Positions 1 to 9,714 of a DNA stretch of 64,000 nucleotides are shown here, in pieces. Each line of letters opens with the position of its first letter. Positions within the stretch are counted from its first letter, which is position 1. A program made the translations under genes and the position numbers. The notes beneath the pieces are model-generated. The model saw nothing but the letters and a program-made list of their open reading frames with translations, searched no databases and had not been told where the DNA came from. The stretch is taken from contig NZ_JAUSSH010000002.1 of NCBI RefSeq assembly GCF_030812255.1, forward strand, positions 613,026 through 677,025. The letters run 5' to 3'. The stretch comes from Paeniglutamicibacter psychrophenolicus. Its GTDB lineage: Bacteria > Actinomycetota > Actinomycetes > Actinomycetales > Micrococcaceae.

Positions 1-1224
1 TTCTGGCTTGCGACTAGTCCATGAAAGAAGTAGTGCTGGCAACACGAGGAGAATTGAAGCTGACGGCGATGGGATCTTCGCGAGTGGGCTGAGTATCTCG
101 AGCTGTGAATTCCGAATCAGCCATCCCAATACTACGGCAAAGGAAACGACAATGATGCTGAGAGCTGTAAGCGTTAGCAGGCCTTGTTTCGCGGGAGTGA
201 CCTCCACATAGAAGCTACCACTCGATTCTCGGGTGGATGGGCGCAGCGATACATGGCCGACCCGTCGGGGTTCTCTCGGGTTCGTTGTGCTCGGAGCTGG
301 TGCGTCCCATTGCAGAGGTTTCAAATTGGTGGGTTCCTCGAGCATGAGGAGGGTTTTTATGACAAGCCCTTCTGGAACTTCCACCTCGACATGTTGACTC
401 CCGGCGAGGCCGAAATCTGGGATCGCAAGTTCGAAGACTGCTGAAAGCGAAGGAAACCGTGAGTGTGGTGGCGTGTTTTGGTCGAGGGAATACTTAGCAA
501 TCGTTCTAGTACCAGCGAGGGAGGCATCCATCTCGGCCATCAGCAGTGAATTGAATCCCAGTTGTTTGGCGGCATCCTTATAGACCTTCAACTCAAGCTG
601 AGCCGTATTTGAAAGTTTAGGAGGTCGACTGCCGTCAAGAATCGTGGTGAGTCTTTTGAACTTGTCTTCAACTTCCCAAGGGCGGCCTTCGGAGCAAACC
701 AAGTTGAAGATTGCTTCCTTGAGTGACTCTAGGTTTTCCTGAACAGCCCATTGTGGAGCGAGAGCGGCAAGGAATTCGGTTGCGAAACCGCTGTTGTTGG
801 GCGTTTCAAGGATTGAGAGAGATTTCCCAGAGCTGTCGGTGGCATCAAGCCGGCGCAGTGAGCGTTTTTGGATTTGTCCGAGAGGAACAATCATTCGCCC
901 AGTCGAACCTTTGACAACAAGCCGCTCAGGGATGGTGAAGTCAAGGGAAACATAGCGTCTGGTTGTCCCATTTGAACCAAGTCGAAGTGCATCGACGCGG
1001 CGATGGAAAAGTTGCTGTGAACCAATGATGAGAGCCACAAGTTTTTCCCCGTCGGAGGCCGAATCGGGATGCTGTTTGTCCATTACCTCGCCTACCTCGC
1101 CCTGTATGTCGAAGACCATCGACCGATGCACCGGCTCCGAAGGAGCGACCAACGCTTTTAGGTCGTGTACCTGAAAGCTTAGAGCCTTGTGCTTGAATTT
1201 GGCACTGGTCGTAATTTCCTGCAT
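1..1224 (-). CDS. Unrecognised membrane-anchored protein, 3' end beyond window
   Basis: An uninterrupted minus-strand frame of 408 codons runs from an ATG at 1224 to the first base of the window without a stop, so the C-terminus is missing. The first 340 or so residues look soluble and mixed alpha/beta, with no motif I recognise. They are followed by a hydrophobic segment (about residues 355-377, around ALSIIVVSFAVVLGWLI), a short polar linker and a second hydrophobic segment near the window edge (SASILLVLPALLLSW). This suggests a cytoplasmic N-domain anchored by a helical hairpin. Base composition is clearly less GC-rich than the rest of the window and the codons use many A/T third positions, which suggests acquired DNA. 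I cannot assign a function; coding status rests on the long open frame and sensible composition. Confidence 0.72.
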   Translation of the reverse strand, partial: MQEITTSAKFKHKALSFQVHDLKALVAPSEPVHRSMVFDIQGEVGEVMDKQHPDSASDGEKLVALIIGSQQLFHRRVDALRLGSNGTTRRYVSLDFTIPERLVVKGSTGRMIVPLGQIQKRSLRRLDATDSSGKSLSILETPNNSGFATEFLAALAPQWAVQENLESLKEAIFNLVCSEGRPWEVEDKFKRLTTILDGSRPPKLSNTAQLELKVYKDAAKQLGFNSLLMAEMDASLAGTRTIAKYSLDQNTPPHSRFPSLSAVFELAIPDFGLAGSQHVEVEVPEGLVIKTLLMLEEPTNLKPLQWDAPAPSTTNPREPRRVGHVSLRPSTRESSGSFYVEVTPAKQGLLTLTALSIIVVSFAVVLGWLIRNSQLEILSPLAKIPSPSASILLVLPALLLSWTSRKPE

Positions 1225-1280
1225 TTAGGACCGTTGGCTGGACTTCGGTGCTTGTAGATTCACTGCTACTGAACGGAAGT

Positions 1281-2687
1281 TCATGATGTACCGACGCGCA
1301 ACGCAGCAGCCTCTGCCCAGCTGGCCGGACCCGAGGTAAAGGCGCCGCGGTAGCCGGCCGCCGGATGGCGCTCGTTGAGCAGCGGACCGTGGCCAAACAG
1401 CTTTTCGCGCAGCGTGCCCTCGGAGTATTCGCTCTGGGCAAGGCCGCGTTCGCGCAGCACCGGAAGGACCTTGTCGGCGAATTCCTCGAAGGATCCCGGA
1501 ATCACCCAGTTGATGACGTTGATGCCGTCCACGCCCGCTGCCTGCCACTTTTCGATCTCGTCGGCGATCTGCTCGGGGGTTCCCACCACGCGGGTGTTGC
1601 GGGCCTGGAGCCAGGCGACGTCGGCAACTACCGGCTCGCGGTCGGTGATGTGCTTGGACACCCACTCGGAGAAGCCCTTGCCGGTGTTGGTGTCGAGGTC
1701 GGCGATCGGGGTTTCCGGCGGATAGACGCGGCCGGTCTTGTCCACGATGGCCGAATGGGCCAAGTAGCCGTCGACGCTCACGAACCGGTCGTAATATGCC
1801 TCCTTGTCCCGGGCCTCTTCCTCGGTGTCTCCGATGATGAACGAGAGTCCCTGGAAGAACTTGATGTCCTCCGGGTTGCGTCCGTACTCCACGGCCAGCC
1901 GGCGGGTGTCATGGATGAGTTCGGCCGCGATGGCCGGCGAAGGGGCAATGATGAACGTTGCCTCGGCGTTGCGCGCGGCGAAGGCGCGCCCGGAGATCGA
2001 GGACCCGGCCTGGAAGAGCAGCGGCGTGCGCTGCGGGGACGGGGACGGAAGGTGCGGCCCTTCGACCCGGTAGCGCTTGGACTCGTGGTAGATCTTGTGG
2101 ATCTTGGAAGGGTCCGAATAGATCCCGTTTTCCTTGTCCTTTTTCAAGGCGTCGGCATCCCAGGAACCTTCCCAGAGCTTGTAGGCGACATCAACATATT
2201 CGTCGGCCCAGGCGTAGCGCTCGGTGTGGTCGGTCAGCTGCGGAAGACCGTAGTTGCGTGAGGCATTGTCATTGATGCCCGTGACGATGTTCCAGGCGAT
2301 CCGCCCGTTGGAAATGTGGTCAAGCGTGGAGATCTGCCGGGCGAAGTTGTAGGGGTGGTTCTGCACCACGTTCGAGGTGGTGGCCAGACCGATGTGCTTG
2401 GTGCTCACCGCGAGTGCCCCAAGGAGCACGGTGGGATCGTTGGACGGGATCTGCAGGCCCTCGTTCGCGTAGACGTCGAAGTCCGCGTCCGAATCCCCGT
2501 AGAGACCCGAGACGTCGGCAAAGAACATGGCGTCGAACTTGGCCGCCTCCAGCGTCTGGGCGAGATCGATCCAGGTGTTGACGTCATTGAATTCGGTCTG
2601 GCCCGCGTCCGGGCGGTGCCATTGGCCGTGGTGGATGTGGCTGGTCGTATTCATGACGAACGCGTTGAAATGAAGTGGTTTGCCCAA
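1281..2687 (-). CDS. NtaA/SnaA/DszA-family FMN-dependent monooxygenase
   Basis: A 468-residue bacterial luciferase-like flavin monooxygenase of the nitrilotriacetate/DszA type. These enzymes use FMNH2 supplied by a separate reductase plus O2 to oxidise small molecules, often at C-N or C-S bonds. The N-terminus (KPLHFNAFVMNT, then SHIHHGQW) and the blocks GLQIPSNDP, TLDHISNGRIAWNIVT and LPSPSPQRTPLLFQAG are hallmarks of the family. I chose the TTG at 2687 because AAGGAG lies seven bases upstream and because the paralogue at 9711 begins at the same point (MSKPLLFNAF); an in-frame TTG further upstream at 2783 would add a poorly conserved tail. It is divergent from the transporter operon and closely similar to that operon's last gene. 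The substrate cannot be read from sequence. Confidence 0.93.
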   Translation of the reverse strand: MGKPLHFNAFVMNTTSHIHHGQWHRPDAGQTEFNDVNTWIDLAQTLEAAKFDAMFFADVSGLYGDSDADFDVYANEGLQIPSNDPTVLLGALAVSTKHIGLATTSNVVQNHPYNFARQISTLDHISNGRIAWNIVTGINDNASRNYGLPQLTDHTERYAWADEYVDVAYKLWEGSWDADALKKDKENGIYSDPSKIHKIYHESKRYRVEGPHLPSPSPQRTPLLFQAGSSISGRAFAARNAEATFIIAPSPAIAAELIHDTRRLAVEYGRNPEDIKFFQGLSFIIGDTEEEARDKEAYYDRFVSVDGYLAHSAIVDKTGRVYPPETPIADLDTNTGKGFSEWVSKHITDREPVVADVAWLQARNTRVVGTPEQIADEIEKWQAAGVDGINVINWVIPGSFEEFADKVLPVLRERGLAQSEYSEGTLREKLFGHGPLLNERHPAAGYRGAFTSGPASWAEAAALRVGTS

Positions 2688-3031
2688 GATGTTGCTCCTT
2701 GTAAGTCGGCGGCTGGATCCGCCCTCCTGGGCTCTGGATGTCCCGGGATCCCTGGTGTCCATTGATGTTTTCAGGCACGGCACCGGGAACGGAGATTACG
2801 AAGTGATGGGTCGACACATGACCTCTTATGACCATGTAACGACGTTGTGAAGGGCCGGAGGTCGCGTCATGTGACGGCATGTTTCGGCCTAAGTACCCAT
2901 GCAAAGCGTCCGAGACCCGGTGGTGGCGCACGGCAACCGGGCGCCGGTAGACATGTCTCAGACAGCTCGCCCTTCAGGTTCCGATCCCCGGGACCCGGGC
3001 CACACACCCCACAACCTGCAGGAGCACCACC
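2688..3031. promoter_or_regulatory. Divergent intergenic region of the monooxygenase/transporter cluster
   Basis: These 344 bases separate the minus-strand monooxygenase from the plus-strand ABC operon and must hold both promoters. No coding frame is convincing. Around 2818-2836 the hexamer ATGACC occurs twice, ten bases apart and so on one face of the helix, a plausible regulator-binding repeat. A GGAG sits seven bases before the GTG start at 3032. I see no clear -35/-10 pair. Confidence 0.4.
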
Positions 3032-4774
3032 GTGAAAAACCGCCAGCCGGCGTACCAGGCAGAGCCAGCAAACGCCCCACGATCCGCCGGCAGCCCATTG
3101 GCCACAACCGCCGGGACCCTCCGCAAGCGACTGCCGCTTACCGTCGCGGCAGTCGGCGCGTTGCTCGTCTTGACCGCCTGCGGCGGCGCGGTGCATGCGG
3201 ATTCCGCACAGGGCCCGAGTCGCGCGCCGGTCTCCGGCGGAACACTGGTCTACGCAACGGGCGACACCGAACCGGCCTGCCTCGACCCGATTGTCTCAGG
3301 CAATGTACCGCAAGCGTTGGTCTCCACCCAGTACCTGGAACCGTTGTTCTTCCAGGACGAGAACGGCGAAGTCGGCCCGTGGCTGGCCAAGAGCTGGAAA
3401 TGGTCCAAGGACCGGTTGGCGCTGGACATCACGGTACGCCAAGACGTCCACTTCACCGATGGCCAGCAGCTCAATGCCGAAACCATCATCCGCAACGTCG
3501 CCTACATCAAGGACCCCAAGACGCTCTCAAGCACGGGAATCCTGGCGGTCGAGAAAGTCGCCTCGGTGGAAAAGATCAGCGAGTTCACCGCGCGGCTGCA
3601 CCTCTCCGAACCCGACAATGCGTTACTTGAGCACTTTGCCCAGGTCTGGGTGCCGATCCAGTCCCAGAAGGCGCTGGCCCGAGGGGCCGAGGCAAACTGC
3701 CTCTCGCCGGTGGGCACGGGTCCGTTCAAGGTCGAGAGTTGGTCCAAGCAGCAGGAAGTCGTGCTCACCCGCAACGACGATTACCATACGCCGGCACCGA
3801 CCGCAGGCCATTCGGGGCCCGCTTACATGGAAAAGATCATCTGGCGTTTCCTGCCCGACCACGCCGCACGCTTTGCCGCCCTGCAATCCGGGGAAGTCGA
3901 CGTCATTGATGTGCTGCAGCCGCAGAACGCCGTCGCCGCGAAGGCCGACCCGGCACTTGACACCTTGATCGGTTCCCGGCCCGGACACGTGGTGAACCTG
4001 ACCCTGAACACCACCGAGGATCCCTTCAACGATGTGCGGGTCCGCGAGGCATTCGTGCGCTCGGTGGACGTGGATGCGGCCCTGAAGAGCATCTTCATGA
4101 GCACGGTACCGCGCTCGAATTCGGTGCTCAGCAGCATCACCAAGTTCAACCGGCAAAACCCCGACGCCTACTCCACCGACGTGGACAAGGCCAACAGGCT
4201 CCTGGACGAGGCGGGTTGGACCGCAAGGGATTCGGAAGGGTACCGCACCAAGGATGGACAACGGCTTTCGACCACTGCCATCCAAACCGAAGCGGTCTTG
4301 GTCCCCGTCTCGGTCTTTGAGCAATTCCAGCACAGCGCCAAGGCCGTCGGTTTCGAGCTGGTCATCAACCAGGAAGAACCGGCAAGCTTCAACGCCAAGC
4401 GGTACGCCTGGGACTACGGGATCTCGCCGCTGTACTACACCAAGAATTCACCTTCGGTGTTGAACATCGTCTACGACTCCGCGCACATCCCCTCGGTTAT
4501 CAAGGGCGGCTACCACGCAAACAACAACGGCCTGACCGGGCCGGCCGCGGATGCCATTGACCAGGCACTGCGACTTGCGGCGACGACCGGCAGCGAAAAG
4601 GAACGCGGAGAGCTCTACGCCAAGGCACAGCAGCTCATCGACAAGCAGTACCTCTCCCTGCCGATCTTCGACCAGCAGACGCGGCTCGGCTTCCGCTCCG
4701 ACGTTGAAGGAGTCAGGCTTCTTTCCCCGTTGGGCATGCCCACCTTCTACGACACCTGGTTGGACCGATCATGA
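3032..4774 (+). CDS. Family 5 ABC transporter substrate-binding lipoprotein
   Basis: A 580-residue extracellular solute-binding protein of the dipeptide/nickel/oligopeptide class (SBP_bac_5). The N-terminus has an unusually long basic stretch, then a hydrophobic core and a lipobox, LTACGG, with the lipidated Cys at about residue 50. The mature protein shows family blocks such as GGTLVYAT near the start, ESWSKQQ with a following acidic pair, and FARMRAFLRSV-type helices. The start is GTG with GGAG seven bases upstream. Its stop overlaps the next gene by ATGA, so it heads an operon with two permeases and a double ATPase. It would capture the compound that the co-encoded flavin enzymes process; the family binds peptides, opines, nickel chelates and other ligands, so the ligand is open. 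Confidence 0.93.
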   Translation: MKNRQPAYQAEPANAPRSAGSPLATTAGTLRKRLPLTVAAVGALLVLTACGGAVHADSAQGPSRAPVSGGTLVYATGDTEPACLDPIVSGNVPQALVSTQYLEPLFFQDENGEVGPWLAKSWKWSKDRLALDITVRQDVHFTDGQQLNAETIIRNVAYIKDPKTLSSTGILAVEKVASVEKISEFTARLHLSEPDNALLEHFAQVWVPIQSQKALARGAEANCLSPVGTGPFKVESWSKQQEVVLTRNDDYHTPAPTAGHSGPAYMEKIIWRFLPDHAARFAALQSGEVDVIDVLQPQNAVAAKADPALDTLIGSRPGHVVNLTLNTTEDPFNDVRVREAFVRSVDVDAALKSIFMSTVPRSNSVLSSITKFNRQNPDAYSTDVDKANRLLDEAGWTARDSEGYRTKDGQRLSTTAIQTEAVLVPVSVFEQFQHSAKAVGFELVINQEEPASFNAKRYAWDYGISPLYYTKNSPSVLNIVYDSAHIPSVIKGGYHANNNGLTGPAADAIDQALRLAATTGSEKERGELYAKAQQLIDKQYLSLPIFDQQTRLGFRSDVEGVRLLSPLGMPTFYDTWLDRS

Positions 4775-5790
4775 GCCTCGATACAGACAACCGCACCACC
4801 TCCCATTCAATTGCAGCGCCTGCCACACGGGACACCGAGGCGCGGGCTCGGCTTAAAACGGTCCTGCGACTGACGGGATTCCGCATTCTGGGTGCCGCCG
4901 GCGTCCTCTGGGCCGTGGCCACGCTCGCGTTTTTCGCCATGCGACTGGTCCCGGGGGATCCCGTGGACGCATTGCTGGGGGGACCGGGCAACAACGCCAC
5001 CGAGGAAGTGCGCCAAGCCACCCGGGAACTCAACGGACTGGACCGGCCGCTCTTAGTCCAATACGGTTCCTACCTCGGAAAACTCGTGACAGGTGACCTG
5101 GGGGATTCATACCAGTTGCGCGAACCCGTGGCCCAGGTCCTGGGCGAACAACTGGGCAACACCCTGGTGCTGGCGGTCCTGGCCTTGGCCACCGCCTGGG
5201 TTCTGGCCTTGGCCCTCGCGCTCTGGTCGGCCCGCGGCGGCAAGGTTGCCACGTTGGTGGGAAATCTGCTCGAAGTCGTCTCGGCAGCGGTACCGCACTT
5301 CTGGCTAGGCAGCCTGCTCATCCTGGTGTTCAGCGTCAGCCTGCAATGGCTTCCCGCCACCAGTGGGGCGCCGGGAATCGAAGGACTGATCCTTCCCGTT
5401 CTCACCCTGGCCATTCCGCTGGCCGGGTTCCTGGGCCAGGTCATGCGCGAATCGATGCTCACCGCGATGAACTCGCCGTTTGCGATTTCCTCCAGGGCGC
5501 GCGGTGAATCCGAGGCGTCGCTGAGCCTGCGCCACGCGCTGCGGCATGCCGCGCTTCCCGGGATCGGCTTGTCCGGCTGGGCCATGGGTTCGCTGATCAG
5601 CGGTGCCGTCGTTGTCGAAACCGTCTTTGCCCGCCCCGGCATCGGACGCACACTGCTGCAATCGGTGCTGGTCAGGGACGTTCCGGTGGTGCTCGGAGTG
5701 GTGGTGCTGGTTGCTGCCATCTACATCATCGTTACCCTGCTCAGCGACTTGGCCGAACGCTGGGCCGACCCCAGGTTGCGTGCCGCATGA
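4771..5790 (+). CDS. ABC transporter permease, DppB/GsiC type
   Basis: A 339-residue inner-membrane permease. After a polar N-terminus of about 30 residues come TM1 (ILGAAGVLWAVATLAFF), the DppB signature RLVPGDPVDALLGG, and five further hydrophobic segments. The conserved coupling loop (SRARGESEASLSLRHALRHA) sits at about residues 236-255 and would contact the ATPase. It pairs with the next permease to form the channel. Its start overlaps the binding-protein stop by four bases (ATGA), which indicates translational coupling. Confidence 0.92.
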   Translation: MSLDTDNRTTSHSIAAPATRDTEARARLKTVLRLTGFRILGAAGVLWAVATLAFFAMRLVPGDPVDALLGGPGNNATEEVRQATRELNGLDRPLLVQYGSYLGKLVTGDLGDSYQLREPVAQVLGEQLGNTLVLAVLALATAWVLALALALWSARGGKVATLVGNLLEVVSAAVPHFWLGSLLILVFSVSLQWLPATSGAPGIEGLILPVLTLAIPLAGFLGQVMRESMLTAMNSPFAISSRARGESEASLSLRHALRHAALPGIGLSGWAMGSLISGAVVVETVFARPGIGRTLLQSVLVRDVPVVLGVVVLVAAIYIIVTLLSDLAERWADPRLRAA

Positions 5791-5837
5791 GCACGCCAAC
5801 CCACCTGACCAAGACCATCACCGACCCGGAGGAAGCC

Positions 5838-6752
5838 ATGACCCACAGCATTCAAACCCCAGTCCTGGATCGTTCGCCGGAGCGGCGAGGACCTGCCGAA
5901 CCCCGGCCTCGAACGCGCGCCTCGCTTGTGTCCCAGGCCAAGGAACTGTTCACCGGACTTGGCCCGGGCATCATCGTCCCCTTGGTGCTGATGCTGGGTC
6001 TCGTTGCCGCCGCGGCGATCCCGGCCGCGTTGGCCCCCAGCGGGCCGCTGGACATGAACCCAGCCGAGGCGTTCACCGCACCGGGCACCGCCCACTGGTT
6101 CGGCACCGACGAATCCGGACGCGACGTCTTCTCCCGCGTCATCCACGGTGCACGCAGCTCGCTGCTGATCGGCGTGCTGGCCACGGTCATCGGCCTGGGC
6201 ACTGCGGTGGTGCTCGGTGCGCTCGCGGGGCTCGGCACCCGTGCGGTGGACTTCGGGGTCTCCCGCTTTCTTGAGGTCCTCTTCGCGTTCCCGGGCCTGT
6301 TGCTGGCCCTGCTGGTCATCACCATCCTGGGACCTGGCGTCGTGACCACCACCATCGCCGTCGGGCTCTCCGCGGCACCCGGCTACGCCCGGATGATCCG
6401 CTCGCAGGTGCTCTCGGTGCGGCGCTCCGGCTACGTGGAGGCCTCTATCGTCCAGGGAAAATCCCGTGCCTTCATCGTCCGCCACCACATCCTGCCCAAC
6501 GTTGCCGCGCCGCTGTTCGTGCTGGCCACCCTCGGGGTCGGCCAAGCCATCGTGTGGGCGTCCTCGCTGAGCTTCCTTGGACTGGGGGCAACCCCGCCGG
6601 ATCCCGAATGGGGATCGATGCTCTCGCTCGGCCGGCTGTACATCGGCAACGCCTGGTGGCTGACGTTCTTCCCCGGCCTGTTCATCGTGCTCAGCGCCGC
6701 GACCACCACGCTGCTGGGCCACGGCATCCAACGCAAGCTCAAGGACAAGTAA
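5838..6752 (+). CDS. ABC transporter permease, DppC/GsiD type
   Basis: The second channel subunit, 304 residues from the ATG at 5838. It has the DppC pattern: TM1 (IIVPLVLMLGLVAAAAIP), then HWFGTDESGRDVFSRVIHGA, which is the family's periplasmic signature, then the permease core with coupling loop (about GYVEASIVQGKSRAFIVRHHILP). I chose 5838 because GGAGG stands five bases upstream and the length fits the family; an ATG at 5787 overlaps the previous stop by ATGA and would add 17 residues. The stop overlaps the ATPase start (TAATG). Confidence 0.91.
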   Translation: MTHSIQTPVLDRSPERRGPAEPRPRTRASLVSQAKELFTGLGPGIIVPLVLMLGLVAAAAIPAALAPSGPLDMNPAEAFTAPGTAHWFGTDESGRDVFSRVIHGARSSLLIGVLATVIGLGTAVVLGALAGLGTRAVDFGVSRFLEVLFAFPGLLLALLVITILGPGVVTTTIAVGLSAAPGYARMIRSQVLSVRRSGYVEASIVQGKSRAFIVRHHILPNVAAPLFVLATLGVGQAIVWASSLSFLGLGATPPDPEWGSMLSLGRLYIGNAWWLTFFPGLFIVLSAATTTLLGHGIQRKLKDK

Positions 6753-8461
6753 TGTCATCACCAACCACCACTCCTGCCAACGGCAGCGAACCCATCATCA
6801 AGGTCACCGACCTGAAGATCGCCTTCGGGTCCAAGACCCAGGCCACGCCCGTGGTCCACGGCGTCGATTTCGAGATCCATGCGGGCGAATGCCTGGCCAT
6901 TGTCGGCGAATCCGGCTCGGGAAAGTCCGTGACCGCCCGTACCCTGATCGGATTGACCGGCGCCAACGCCGTCATCCAGGCGCAGACCCTGCAGCTGCAG
7001 GGCAAGGACCTGCGCCGCAACTCCGACCGTGCCTGGCGCAAGGTCCGCGGCGCGGGCATCGGCTACGTGCTGCAGGACGCGCTGGTCTCCCTTGACCCGT
7101 TGCGGCCCATCGGCCGCGAGATCGCCGACTCGCTGCGCATCCACACCAACCTTTCCCCTGCTGCACGCACCGCCAAGGTGCTGGGGCTGCTCGAGGCGGT
7201 CGGCATCCCGGACCCCGAACAACGCATCAACCAGCGCTCCGGAGAGCTGTCCGGCGGACTGCGGCAACGCGCGCTCATTGCGGCCGCGATCGCGCTGGAT
7301 CCGGCACTGCTGATTGCCGATGAACCGACCACGGCCTTGGACGCCACGGTCCAGCAGCAGATCCTTGACCTGCTGGCCGAACGCAAGGCCGCCGGGACCT
7401 CGTTGCTGCTGATCAGCCACGACCTGGCGGTGGTCGGCCAGCTGGCCGACCGCATCGCCGTGATGCGCCGGGGTGAAATCGTCGAGACCGGGCCAACGGC
7501 CCGGGTGCTGGGTAGCCCGCGGCACGAGTACACCCAGCGGTTGCTGCGCGCCGTGCCCACCGACAAGCCGCGCGGCACCAGGCTTGCGCCCGCCGGGGCC
7601 GGGATATCGGTGCGCCAGCACGCGTTGATCGGTGCCGACCGCGCGGCCGACGCCACCAGGGACCACACGGGTCCGGTCCTGGTGGCCGAGTCCCTGCGCA
7701 AGACCTACCGCAACCCCGACGGCACGCCGCGTGTTGCCGTCCACGACGTCTCCTTCGCACTGACCCGCGGCCAGACATTGGGGATCGTGGGGGAATCCGG
7801 ATCTGGCAAGAGCACCGTTGCCCGCATGGCCCTGGGCCTGGCGATTCCCGACGCCGGGGAGGTGCGGCTGTTGGGCAACCCGTGGAGCACCCTGCCCGAG
7901 AAACAGCGCCGCCCGCAGCGCAAGCACATCACCTCCATCTACCAGGACCCGCTGGGATCCTTCGACCCGCAATGGGACGTGGCCCGGATTCTCTCCGATG
8001 CCCTGCCCGATTCCGGATCCCTTTCGCGGTCCGAGCGCCGCGACGAGGTCATCCGCCTGCTGGAAACCGTGGGGCTTGACGCCTCCGTGGAATCCAGGTT
8101 GCCGCTGCGCCTCTCCGGCGGCCAACGCCAACGCATCGCCATTGCCCGCGCCCTGGCCCCGGGGCCCGACGTGATCATCTGCGACGAACCGGTCTCGGCA
8201 CTGGATGTCTCCATCCAGGCCCAGGTGCTGGACCTGCTTGACGAACTGCAGCGCGAATTCAAGCTCAGCTACTTGTTCATCTCCCACGACCTGGGTGTGG
8301 TGCAGCACGTCAGCGACGAAATCGTCGTAATGGAGGCGGGCCTGGTCGTGGAAGCGGGACGGACCTCGGAGGTCTTTGCCAACCCGGCCGAGGACTACAC
8401 CAAAAAACTGCTTGCCGCCGCCCCGCGGCTGAACACCACCCTGACCGGAGGAATAGCATGA
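6752..8461 (+). CDS. Fused double ABC ATPase, GsiA/DppDF type
   Basis: A 569-residue protein with two complete nucleotide-binding domains in tandem, replacing separate DppD and DppF subunits. Domain 1 has Walker A GESGSGKS at residues 52-59, signature LSGGLRQRAL near 165 and Walker B LLIADEPTTALD near 185. Domain 2 has Walker A near 347, LSGGQRQRIAIARAL near 453 and IICDEPVSALD near 473. The first signature has L where LSGGQ has Q, a common variation. It energises uptake through the two preceding permeases. The start codon overlaps the upstream stop (TAATG) and the stop overlaps the next start (ATGA). Confidence 0.94.
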   Translation: MSSPTTTPANGSEPIIKVTDLKIAFGSKTQATPVVHGVDFEIHAGECLAIVGESGSGKSVTARTLIGLTGANAVIQAQTLQLQGKDLRRNSDRAWRKVRGAGIGYVLQDALVSLDPLRPIGREIADSLRIHTNLSPAARTAKVLGLLEAVGIPDPEQRINQRSGELSGGLRQRALIAAAIALDPALLIADEPTTALDATVQQQILDLLAERKAAGTSLLLISHDLAVVGQLADRIAVMRRGEIVETGPTARVLGSPRHEYTQRLLRAVPTDKPRGTRLAPAGAGISVRQHALIGADRAADATRDHTGPVLVAESLRKTYRNPDGTPRVAVHDVSFALTRGQTLGIVGESGSGKSTVARMALGLAIPDAGEVRLLGNPWSTLPEKQRRPQRKHITSIYQDPLGSFDPQWDVARILSDALPDSGSLSRSERRDEVIRLLETVGLDASVESRLPLRLSGGQRQRIAIARALAPGPDVIICDEPVSALDVSIQAQVLDLLDELQREFKLSYLFISHDLGVVQHVSDEIVVMEAGLVVEAGRTSEVFANPAEDYTKKLLAAAPRLNTTLTGGIA

Positions 8462-9714
8462 CCATCAGCCTTGAACGCACAGCCATCGCCCACCAGAACG
8501 CCGCACAACCGCCGGAGACCAACGCCCTGCTGGAGCGCTTCGCCCCGGTATTCGAGGCCATCGCCGCCACGGCCATCGCGTCCGAGGCCACCCGCACCCT
8601 GGCCCACGAAGCCGTCGATCTGCTCAAGAGCTCGGGTTTCACCGCTCTCAGGGTCCCGGTGGAATTCGGCGGGGCCGGAGCCACCCTGGGCCAGTCGCTG
8701 CGTCTGCTGCGCGAACTCGGGGCGGCCGATTCCAACCTGGTCCAGGCGCTGCGCGCACACTTCACCACCGTGGAAACCTTGGTCTCCGGCACCGACTCCG
8801 CGGCACGGGAACGCTGGTTGCCGCGCGTGGTGGCCGGGGAGGTGTTCGGCAACGCCACCACCGAGAAGGGCAACAAACCGGGAACCAACTCCACGCTCAT
8901 CACCCGGGACGCCGGACGAACGCTGCTTAACGGCACCAAGTACTACAGCACCGGCAGCCTGTATGCCGACTGGATCAAGGTCAGCGCAGACACCGCAGAG
9001 GGACAATCGGTGCGCGTGAGCGTGCACCGCAACGACCCCGGCGTGGAACTGGTCGACGACTGGGACGGATTCGGCCAGCGGCTGACCGCCTCGGGCACCA
9101 CCCGGTTCACCAATGTCGAGGTTTCCCCCGAAAACATCGATGCCACCGGAGGCGTGGAAGGCGTCGGATTCGGCGCCGCCTACGTCCAGGGCATCCTGCT
9201 GGTGGCCCTGGGTGGAATCGCCTCGGCCGTGCGGCGCGATGCCATCGACTATGTCCGCGGGCGGGAGCGCGCCTTTTCCCACGGGGTGGGGGATTCCCCG
9301 CAGCGCGACCCGCTGGTCCAGGAGGTCGTCGGACGTATCAGCTCCACGGTGTTTGCCATCGAATCCGTGTTGGAAACCGTGGGCTCACGCATCCAGGACG
9401 CCGCCGCCTCGTCGGCCGCCGGGGAACTTGATGCGGCCGCAGCCGCCGAACTGGACACAGTACTATCCGAGGCGCAGATCTTCGTCGTCGAGCAGACCCT
9501 GGACGTGGCCAACCGGCTCTTCGAGGTCGGGGGAGCCTCGGCGGCCTCCGAAACCCGGGGCCTTGACCGCCACTGGCGCAACGCCCGGGTGCTGGGCCAG
9601 CACAACCCGGTGATCTACCGGGCCCGCGCCGTCGGACAACAACGCCTGACCGGGGACCATCTCACCACACCCATCTATGTCGGAGCCACCACCCCGGATG
9701 GAGCAGCCGAATGA
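8458..9714 (+). CDS. Acyl-CoA-dehydrogenase-fold flavin monooxygenase, DszC/SfnB-like
   Basis: A 418-residue flavoprotein of the acyl-CoA dehydrogenase fold, most like the DszC/SfnB monooxygenase branch used in sulfur scavenging. Visible parts are the N-terminal helical domain (LKSSGFTALRVPVEFGGAGA), the middle beta domain (GEVFGNATTEKGN, LNGTKYYSTGS) and a C-terminal helical bundle ending RHWRNARVLGQHNPV. The active-site base expected of true acyl-CoA dehydrogenases is not obvious, which supports an oxygenase role. A GGAGG lies before the ATG, which also overlaps the ATPase stop (ATGA). In an operon with a class 5 importer and an NtaA-type enzyme it probably oxidises the imported substrate; sulfur chemistry is likely but not proven. 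Confidence 0.88.
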   Translation: MTISLERTAIAHQNAAQPPETNALLERFAPVFEAIAATAIASEATRTLAHEAVDLLKSSGFTALRVPVEFGGAGATLGQSLRLLRELGAADSNLVQALRAHFTTVETLVSGTDSAARERWLPRVVAGEVFGNATTEKGNKPGTNSTLITRDAGRTLLNGTKYYSTGSLYADWIKVSADTAEGQSVRVSVHRNDPGVELVDDWDGFGQRLTASGTTRFTNVEVSPENIDATGGVEGVGFGAAYVQGILLVALGGIASAVRRDAIDYVRGRERAFSHGVGDSPQRDPLVQEVVGRISSTVFAIESVLETVGSRIQDAAASSAAGELDAAAAAELDTVLSEAQIFVVEQTLDVANRLFEVGGASAASETRGLDRHWRNARVLGQHNPVIYRARAVGQQRLTGDHLTTPIYVGATTPDGAAE

